Source of the DNA: Protonemura montana
Taxonomy: Eukaryota > Arthropoda > Insecta > Plecoptera > Nemouridae
Direction of reading: 5' to 3'
NCBI GenBank assembly: GCA_947568835.1
Contig: OX387606.1
Span: 6,262,001-6,326,000 of the forward strand
Length of the DNA stretch: 64,000 nucleotides
Positions 58,601-64,000 of this stretch are shown piece by piece. The position numbers were made by a program, and so were the translations under genes. The notes beneath the pieces are model-generated. The model was not told where the DNA came from, did not search any database, and saw only the letters and a program-made list of their open reading frames with translations. Positions within the stretch are counted from its first letter, which is position 1. Every line of letters starts with the position of its first letter.

Positions 58601-61223
58601 TTTAAAACCATTTCATGATAGACCGTATGACAAACATCCAGCTAAAAGAAGCCAAAGTATTTAAATTTGTAGAAAATTCAACATGTAGAAAGAACTCTCT
58701 GCTTAGCGACGGTATCCCACCGTCAGGTGATCGTGTGTATTCAGCGAATACTTACACCAGCGAGCTGCGTAGCTTCCGCTGCGCCCCCTGAATGACGATC
58801 GGTCCAGTGGCGGATGCCAGCGAGTTGTTGGTCTGCCGGCCAACGGGCCGCGACCCACTGCGATTGGAGCTCTGGGAACGGTCGCGGCTGTCGGCGCTGC
58901 CACATTCCGACCCCGTGCGCGACCGTTGCAGAGCCCGAGCAGCGCGACCGTCGCGCGATATAGAGACCAGCGATGACTTGGACGACTCGTCTTGGAGGAG
59001 CGGCGGGCTGCGGGTAAACGAGATAAGTCGGTTAGTTTTACAGTCATCAAAACCACAACGAACTGCAGCTCATGTTATAACTACTAGTCGACAATTAGTC
59101 AGATATACAACTTGCGCTTTAAGGAATCCTATTAGAAAATTAATTTCCAATCATTAGAACTTTGTTACAGCAAATATAATTTTTATACAAGTGCCTATTG
59201 ACACTTCCCACTCAAAACATCATACATGAGCTGAAGGTCTTGCAATCAAGTTATATGGTTTTTGCACACCAATGTCTTTATACTAGAGACAACTTTGATA
59301 AATAGATAAATGTGTGCTGCCAATTCAATAGTTTAAGGAATGCAATAAAACCTGCAACTGCATTGATACTAAGGTTGAGTTACCTGAAGAAAATATATAT
59401 TTTTTTTTTGCAACCTAACAGACCAACTTCTCTTTTCTCATGACACCATCAAATCAACAATCATTATACAAATTAAAACAAAAGGGCAGTGTATAATTTA
59501 ATGTTCAGTGTTTTTGAAGAAAAAAGTGATTTAAGAGCATAGGTTAACACTAGTTTATTGAGAAAGTAATGCTAGTAGATCATTACCCTAGCTTCTCGTC
59601 ATCTCTGACAATTTGCTCCTCAAACTTCTGCTGTTTTAGCTTCTCCAGGCGGCTTGATTGTCGACGAGGCTGGTAATCTAGTAATCGTTTTCTGCAATCA
59701 ATTGATGGTTTGTTAGGATAATATTGCTACAAAAGAGAATATATTTCACTTAAATTAAACATTTAGAGTCTTGGTCAAATACGAATACCTTTGCAATCTC
59801 TCTTTTTCAGCAAACAAGCGAGGTATTTCAGGTAGAAAGTCTTCTGAAAGGGTGCGGTACAACGATCTCTCAACTTTCGACGTCGAGTCCCTCATGATGT
59901 TTGTTAGTTTGTCCCAGTCATGTTCGGTGAAGCACACGACTTGCCACGTCCCGGTACCAATATCATCAGAGTCCGAATCGGTTACACTTTTGCTGTGCTT
60001 TTTCTTACGCTTGTCTTCTTTACCCTTCCGCCGTTTCTCTTTCGCCTTTTTCTTTTGTATTGTCTTGTATTCCTCTTTGTACAATCGGGTGCCATAAAAG
60101 TACCAGTATGCAGAATTATTTTCATCATAACCAAGTGGCATAATTCTAAGGCTGTCAGAATCTAAGTTTTTAAGAACATCTTGGACATCTTCCGCGTCTA
60201 ATCGGAAATCACACAGTGCGTGCAAAATTTCCACTTTGGTGCGTAGAGGCAAAAACTGGAAATCCATGTCTGTATTGAATGGATTTTCCCGGCCACATTC
60301 CTAAAAACGTAAAATATTTCTAAACTCTATGGTGAACCAGATTTTGGTTATTTTTTTCTCAACATCTGTCAATTAATGATATTAATGACCTAGAAAGTTT
60401 TTTTTACTCACCTGGTACTTCTGTCTGAAAAGCCGACGTAAAAACATCTGGTAGTTGAATGTGGATACATCATTATTTGCCAAGCAACCACACAATAGCC
60501 TCACAATCAGCTCCTGGAGGAGGCTGCTGCCTGCATCTTCAGCACCATCTGTTAATAACGCTTCTTCAAGCTCCTGAGAAAATTAAATTAAAGCAATTTT
60601 GTAATAAATTATTGAAGTCCGAGGCAGCCTGATGTACAGAAGATAGATTCTTAAGATTAATGTAACTATAAGTTACTCGGTGTTAAGATCAATACCCAAC
60701 GTAGTTACGTTGACTATTGTCGTAGCGGCACTGTGGCATTATTGGCGGCACTTTATCATTTACTATCACTTGAAATGCTACATCTCAGCCACTCTGGTTA
60801 TTTCAAGAAAAATCATACTTTAATAACAAATAAGTATTTGAGAAGCGAAATATTATTACAACCACATCAAAATACGAAGAATAGTATCACACCTCAATAT
60901 CGAAATCTAGAAGATTGAAAGCCGCTCTAAACAAGGAGCAGAAGTGGGCTATGCTTGGCACTTCCCACCATGATTGGATGTCTGAAACAAATATAATAAT
61001 TAGACCTTACACGATTTTAGTTATTTTAAAAACATTTATTTTGGGTCAATTGGATGTATGACATTTGGATCAACCCCAGCAATATTTGACCTAACCTATA
61101 TCGTTAGGCCTAAGATGTCCCTCCAAAAGCAAACATAAGACGAAAATGACCGTCCAGTAATAAACTCGACTACAAACCACAATAAAACTATTGAGAATAT
61201 TAGGCGGAATAGTTACCATCCAT
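40698..61223 (-). CDS. CECR2: CECR2 homologue (DDT- and bromodomain-containing chromatin remodelling subunit)
   Basis: CECR2 partners ISWI ATPases (CERF complex) in the nucleus and reads acetylated histones. Minus-strand exons: 61217-61223 (tentative, MD), 60893-60981, 60412-60573, 59789-60300, 59587-59691, 58756-59007, 55431-55693, 54627-54837, 49019-49295, 48456-48623, 47777-47917, 46826-47053, 46012-46288, 44890-45100, 43665-44106, 42886-43314, 42215-42589, 40698-41444. They sum to 4896 nt, 1631 aa plus stop. The N-terminus has SWWEVPSIAHFCSLFRAAF, then LPLRTKVEILHALCDFRLDA and AYWYFYGTRLY (DDT region). A bromodomain spans about residues 380-490 with WPFVDPVEEEYAPRYYSIV and the acetyl-lysine-binding Asn in CRKYNG (about residue 459). 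A basic AKKRKVEVV looks like a nuclear signal. The C-terminal half is Pro/Gln/Met/Tyr-rich and includes seven MGRQDLxS octapeptides. Only the first short exon is uncertain. Confidence 0.93.
41590..42115 (+). mobile_element. MITE-like repeat family A, copy 4
   Basis: In the CECR2 intron 41445-42214. It shares GAGCAAGCAAGCTGGTA, CACCCGATGGCGCTACC, ACAATTAAATAATTAAGACT and CTTCCATTTTTGTCGGTAAA with copies 1 and 3. A stretch at about 41805-42010, including a CAGTCAGAGTATGCTGGGTA region, is extra relative to copy 1 and may be a later insertion. Confidence 0.55.
42243..42411 (-). repeat. Coding 24-bp tandem repeat in CECR2
   Basis: Seven tandem units encode (M)GRQDL(A/T/S)S on the CECR2 strand; the first unit begins MYGRQDL and one ends in TP. 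Unit length is 24 bp and the frame is kept. Synonymous differences between units show they are not brand-new copies. Confidence 0.9.
44310..44815 (-). pseudogene. Non-LTR retrotransposon reverse transcriptase C-terminal fragment
   Basis: In the CECR2 intron 44107-44889, same strand as the gene. 44605-44805 encodes MRSMEFCCSVRDLYSFKHMA then SLESIQNKTVPFVF, which resembles the C-terminal region of CR1/Jockey-type polymerases (EYCCSVWDPY, LExxQNKAxRFxF from memory). 44304-44543 encodes CPFTYWNDLQ, similar to the FFPRTIxxWNxLP end of such proteins. Stops separate the two pieces, so this is a decayed remnant. Confidence 0.5.
45571..45986 (+). mobile_element. tRNA-like short element, copy 2 (best preserved)
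   Basis: The left inverted repeat 45572-45611 (AACACTATATCCGTCTC, AAAAATTGATGCCC) pairs with the right one at 45898-45936 (GGGCATCAATTTTTGAGACG, GTTATAGTGTT). 45830-45902 folds as a tRNA cloverleaf. The GCATTGCAAGCGTTTGCAA block follows at 45938-45986. It lies in the CECR2 intron 45101-46011, ending 26 bp before exon 46012-46288, in antisense orientation. Confidence 0.75.
45830..45902 (+). other. tRNA-like cloverleaf inside the mobile element
   Basis: The acceptor pairs GTCCAAG with TTTGGGC (7 bp, two wobbles). The D arm is GCTC/GAGC, the anticodon stem CACC/GGTG with an A-G mismatch at the top, and the T arm CGGGG-TTTGAGT-CCCCG. The anticodon loop CGCGATA would give CGA, but position 33 is G instead of U and there is no long serine variable arm, so I treat it as a derived tRNA relic, not a working tRNA gene. 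An oligo-T stretch follows at 45907-45911. Confidence 0.65.
50690..50945 (+). repeat. ~130-bp imperfect tandem repeat in transposon leader
   Basis: Two units share words such as ATCATGGATCAAGTTG, TTTCTTGTCTGGACT and TTGTTTG. They lie between the left inverted repeat and the transposase start. The units are diverged, so the duplication is older than this insertion. Confidence 0.7.
51026..53608 (+). CDS. Putative transposase of the CECR2-intron element (860 aa)
   Basis: Single-exon frame filling the element. The N-terminal ~120 residues hold a Cys/His cluster (C-x6-CHLH, SCHHKLCCDPFQAHC, KLCSTC) that looks zinc-binding. The middle part (about residues 345-430) carries a second cluster (CVCTIH, CNPPLLNCFVGKCGNCPG). 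Around 513-640 lies a plausible RNase-H-like acidic core: VVGDFAENYSFV (D513), IYFSDGAAAQYKNK (D597), and SHGKGPCDGVGGTVKR (D638). The C-terminus has a Glu run (about 735-752) and an SH3/chromo-like FxxDVGSFITVAYNEDWWLA stretch. I recall similar uncharacterised proteins in arthropods and cnidarians but cannot name the superfamily. The catalytic assignment is inference. Confidence 0.8.
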   Translation: MCSIGLFFEEECGPIEDLAIKSIESFNSDQQLSLALRTKCDNVKTVCHLHEKKFLRLYSCHHKLCCDPFQAHCGIVKVNGLREINAASRTKYLEIADLIPGKKLCSTCRKLLSLRLKELTTVSVLTPTKSTELDLPFVDIPCEADAVNQSLAAFGVSPINTTKLKGKSMFYSKRKFSEITQGVKKRLELVSPSNEEISKEDLTSSEECKDSIRDGSEIIAQLKEKFKTSTRSEKITILSVLPKSWSIKRIMQEFNASNHLVRKTKQLVKAQGILPSANQKAGKTLSPDCIQLIEEFYENDDVSRVMPGKKDFVSVKVGDNRVHRQKRLVLSNLSEVYRSFKDKYPDIKVGFSKFAELRPKHCVLAGAAGTHSVCVCTIHQNVKLMALGAKLPLLSDGTIKSYQHCLASLMCNPPLLNCFVGKCGNCPGTDELREWLEISFSENFIDSVTYKQWLSTDRCTLETITKPTDEFVDCFIEKCILLRNHDFIARQQAAFMQEKKANLKPGEVLVVGDFAENYSFVLQDAAQGYHWNNSQCTLHPFVCYFKPEDRDIQHLSYVVISDSLTHDTVTVHTFQKHLIRHLKQNISDVSHLIYFSDGAAAQYKNKKNFSNLCHHEVDFELTAEWHFFATSHGKGPCDGVGGTVKRNAARASLQKPYADQIMTPIDFYRWATENVWTVNFVFVANEEITANGIKLKERFKELKTIVGTRSFHAFYPKSLTSLHVKHFSLSEEINIVKIVEKNEEGEEEEEEEEEEATAAEIPEFEFKDVGSFITVAYNEDWWLACVLEKSSQSLELQVNFLHPHGPAPSYFYPSVQDKLIVAFADVLTLADPNTATGRTYFLSATDTNRATAGLIKYVPQ
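57671..58061 (-). mobile_element. 5S rRNA-derived SINE, copy 3 (nearly full length)
   Basis: On the minus strand from 58061: a 5S-like head (TGGTTCTTGTGAGATCACTG, ACGTTAAGCAACACTGCGCT), the shared body (CTGCATGGATTG, CCGGGTTTCCCC) and a tail ending in GTCAAAACAGTGCGCAGTTA. About 390 bp. It lies in the CECR2 intron 55694-58755 in the same orientation as the gene. Tail-only fragments are at about 345-425 and 47585-47655. Confidence 0.75.
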
Positions 61224-62104
61224 TTGCTTCCAGATTATAAGGCAAACGGATTAATTATTTTACGACAAACACACAGAAAGCCATCTAATTGCCAGTTGTT
61301 TTGAATCACCGGAAATAGATTTACGATTACTAGAAAAAGTCAGAGGAGAAATCGAAATAACTTGCAGAGCGCTCACGGAGCGCTGCTTGTGTTCCCGTCC
61401 GTTTGTTCCAGCTGAAAAACAGGTGTCTGCTGCGTTGCCAAATCAGTTAAAGCTTCGCCGTGTCCAAAGCATTTCACGGCACTCCAAGCTGCTGCAGTAA
61501 ACTGAATATGCATATGAAGCGATCAAATTAAAGTTTCATGAACTTTTAAAATAATGCATTATTGAATGTGTTCTATGTTAATATGGGCTTTTATAAAATG
61601 TATATTTTCTCCCACCCTAAGAAGGAATTATTTAACACCGCCTCCTTTGCCGCCTTTCAGCCAATGACCTGCTTGAGGGCTGAGGCTTGACAGTTGACCC
61701 TGAGTAATCGACAAAACAGCTGAGAAGGACATTTTGTTTCGTGTGATCGATTTTCATTACCGATATCTTTTGTATAACGAAAGTCCTTTAGTTTTACGCC
61801 ATTGCATACTTATATTGTACTCATCTAGTCTTTGTGTGTTTGAAATACTGCCTAATGAGGATAAGTTGCAAGGAGTGAAGATAAGTGTCATCAGTACCCA
61901 AGAGCCTTTGCGCGGACCATAGCTGACGTCATACGCCTAAACATCTGAAGACTGAACGAACGAACGTCCTATTGAAATGAAAAACCAAAATTAATAGCCT
62001 TTTGGGTCCGTACTCAACAAATTACTGGAGTTATAATTCACACACGACAAAATTTTGCCTCCGGTAGAAAACTACCGGAGGACACAAGAGTTTGGAGCCG
62101 TAGA
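61224..62104. promoter_or_regulatory. Divergent promoter region between CECR2 and ARIH1
   Basis: The start codons of the two genes are 881 bp apart and point away from each other. GC-richer patches at about 61370-61500 and 61640-61710 include a CCAAT word (cagccaatgacc, near 61660). Both 5' UTRs must fall inside. Transcription starts are not resolvable by eye. Confidence 0.55.
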
Positions 62105-64000
62105 ATGGATTCTGAAGAAGAGACACTTTATGATGAAGGTGACTCTGGCAATGAATCCAGTGGGGATGATGTTGCATTCGCAATGGAAGTGGAGTCCAAT
62201 AATCCACGAGAGAGACAATTGGAAGCTGATGACTATCCGTTTGAAGTCCTATCAACCGAAGAGATTGTACAGCATATGGTTGATTCCATAAAAGAAGTCA
62301 ACACAGTTGTTGAGGTGAGCCTGTCAATGTCATTGGCATTGGTGTCGCTCGTTAGCCACAAATAACAAGTGGTGTTATTGAAATAGGATTTTTGCTTATT
62401 ACCCTTTAACTTTGACAGTATCATACACACATATTAAAATACAAACCTATGCAAGAGGCTCTTATGAAAATTTCCTTCGTTGCGTAGCATATTCTTCCGT
62501 CTCCACCGTGGAGCAGTTTACTGGATGACGATGGCGCAATGTTCGATATCGATTTTCTTATTTTACAGATTCCAGCCACAACCACTCGTATATTACTGAA
62601 TCATTTCAAATGGGATAAGGAAAAGTTAATGGAGAGGTTTTACGATGCCGACCAAGATCAGTTGTTTTCTGAGGCGCGCGTAATAAATCCTTTTAGGACA
62701 AATACCACTATAATAATTAAACCTAAGGTAAGTCATGTTAACACACTTATCAAAAGGGTTGACAAAATCTCAAATGAACTATGAACACTATAAAATTTTG
62801 TTTTATTGTGTACAGGCACCTAGAAGAACATCATCAGGCACCGAGGAGTGTGAGATATGTTTCATGGTTCTTCCATCTTCGGTAAGAAAATGTTTAATCT
62901 TCCAAACCTAGTAACCGACTTGTTGATGAAGTTTTACACAATTTTGCCTTATATAATTCATTCCTTTGTTTTAGATGATGACAGGCTTGGAATGTGGCCA
63001 TCGTTTCTGCACGCAATGTTGGGCAGAATACCTTACAACCAAAATAATGGAGGAAGGTGTTGGTCAGACAATAGCTTGTGCTGCCCACGGCTGCGATATC
63101 TTGGTAGATGATGTTACGGTAATGCGTCTTCTAAGGGACTCCAAAGTCAAGCTTAAATATCAGCACTTGATAACAAACAGCTTTGTGGAGGTAAGTGCAA
63201 TCTTTGAATATTATATTCTTACTAATTGTTAGGTGTCTTAATTCCTAACGTTACCTTGCTTCTGAGGAAATATCGTAACATTTGTCTAGCTATGACCTTG
63301 CAATATGCATTCCTATTGTAGTATCTACTACTGCATAAAATATCATAATTTAATTTTCTTTTCAGTGCAACAGATTGTTAAGGTGGTGTCCTTCACCTGA
63401 CTGTAACAATGCTATTAAAGTTCAGTATGTGGATTCCAAGCCTGTGAAATGCAAATGCTTGCACACATTTTGTTTTGCATGTGGTGAAAACTGGCATGAC
63501 CCAGTCAGATGCCATTTGCTCAGAAAGTGGATAAGAAAATGTGATGATGATTCTGAGACCTCCAACTGGATAGCAGCAAACACCAAGGTTATTGTTATAA
63601 ACAAAGAGATTTGATGTTTAAGACAGGCTTTATGAAAATATATCATTAAGGGCTATTTAAATTGCCATTGTATAGTCTGGAAGGTATTTAAATATGAAAA
63701 TGAAGGATGTGATTATATTTCTTTCTAACCTGTATTTAATTTCCAGGAATGTCCTAAGTGTAATGTTACAATTGAAAAAGATGGGGGTTGCAACCACATG
63801 GTGTGCAAGAACCAGAACTGCAGAGCTGACTTCTGCTGGGTCTGTCTTGGCCCCTGGGAGCCACACGGATCGTCTTGGTACAACTGTAACCGGTACGACG
63901 AAGATGAAGCGAAAGCAGCCCGTGATGCTCAAGAAAGATCCAGGGCAGCTTTGCAACGCTACCTATTCTATTGCAATCGCTACATGAACCATATGCAGTC
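62105..64000 (+). CDS. ARIH1: Ariadne-1 RBR E3 ubiquitin ligase (3' end outside window)
   Basis: RING-between-RING ligase that passes ubiquitin via a cysteine, partner of neddylated cullin-RING ligases. Exons: 62105-62314, 62569-62727, 62816-62881, 62975-63190, 63366-63587, 63747 to the window end, 375 aa so far. The N-terminus is acidic ([10 protein letters not shown]), then a UBA-like region ([34 protein letters not shown]). RING1 is [20 protein letters not shown] and FCTQCW. The IBR has [39 protein letters not shown]2 is [20 protein letters not shown], with the catalytic Cys in GGCNHM (equivalent to C357 of human HHARI). The visible C-terminal part, [20 protein letters not shown], begins the Ariadne domain. 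The start codon is chosen by match to insect Ari-1. Confidence 0.96.

Overview
This is nuclear DNA from an animal, most likely an arthropod. Protein-coding genes are split by many short GT-AG introns. The gene set (axonemal dynein, Arp3, a small SR splicing factor, an MFSD6-type transporter, CECR2, Ariadne-1) is metazoan. The RRM of the SR protein closely resembles insect Rbp1, and the acidic N-terminus of the Ariadne protein has the DSGN-SSGDD look of insect Ari-1; both comparisons are from memory. A (GGTTA)3 tract is compatible with arthropods but weak. I cannot name the species; a chelicerate or myriapod is a guess.

Layout. 738-9075 (+): last 18 exons of an axonemal dynein heavy chain that begins upstream. 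9631-13236 (+): complete Arp3, 8 coding exons, 418 aa. 14142-16515 (+): complete Rbp1/SRSF3-like SR protein, 138 aa. 16516-20124: intergenic, with a tRNA-like SINE split by a TIR element that holds a recent 337-bp tandem duplication. 20125-26214 (+): complete MFSD6-like transporter, 718 aa, with a duplicated Cys-rich loop. 26215-40697: a gene-free island of mobile DNA, with 5S-rRNA-derived SINEs, poly-G repeats and a P-element relic that carries a hAT element and a Harbinger element nested inside it. 40698-61223 (-): CECR2 (DDT + bromodomain), about 1631 aa in 18 exons; its largest intron holds an intact-looking 4.1-kb DNA transposon with ~470-bp inverted repeats and an 860-aa ORF. 62105-64000 (+): Ariadne-1 (ARIH1) RBR ubiquitin ligase, running off the window, head to head with CECR2.

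The host genes are not an operon and share no pathway: dynein is ciliary motility, Arp3 is actin branching, the SR protein is splicing, CECR2 is chromatin remodelling and ARIH1 is ubiquitylation. In all five genes that start and end (or end) inside the window or run to its edge, the exon lengths and phases I derived by hand join into open frames of the expected length, which is internal support for the models. The most novel content is in the mobile elements: the unclassified transposon in CECR2, the triple nesting at 32.6-37.3 kb, a TIR-bounded short element carrying a foldable tRNA cloverleaf, and 5S-derived SINEs.
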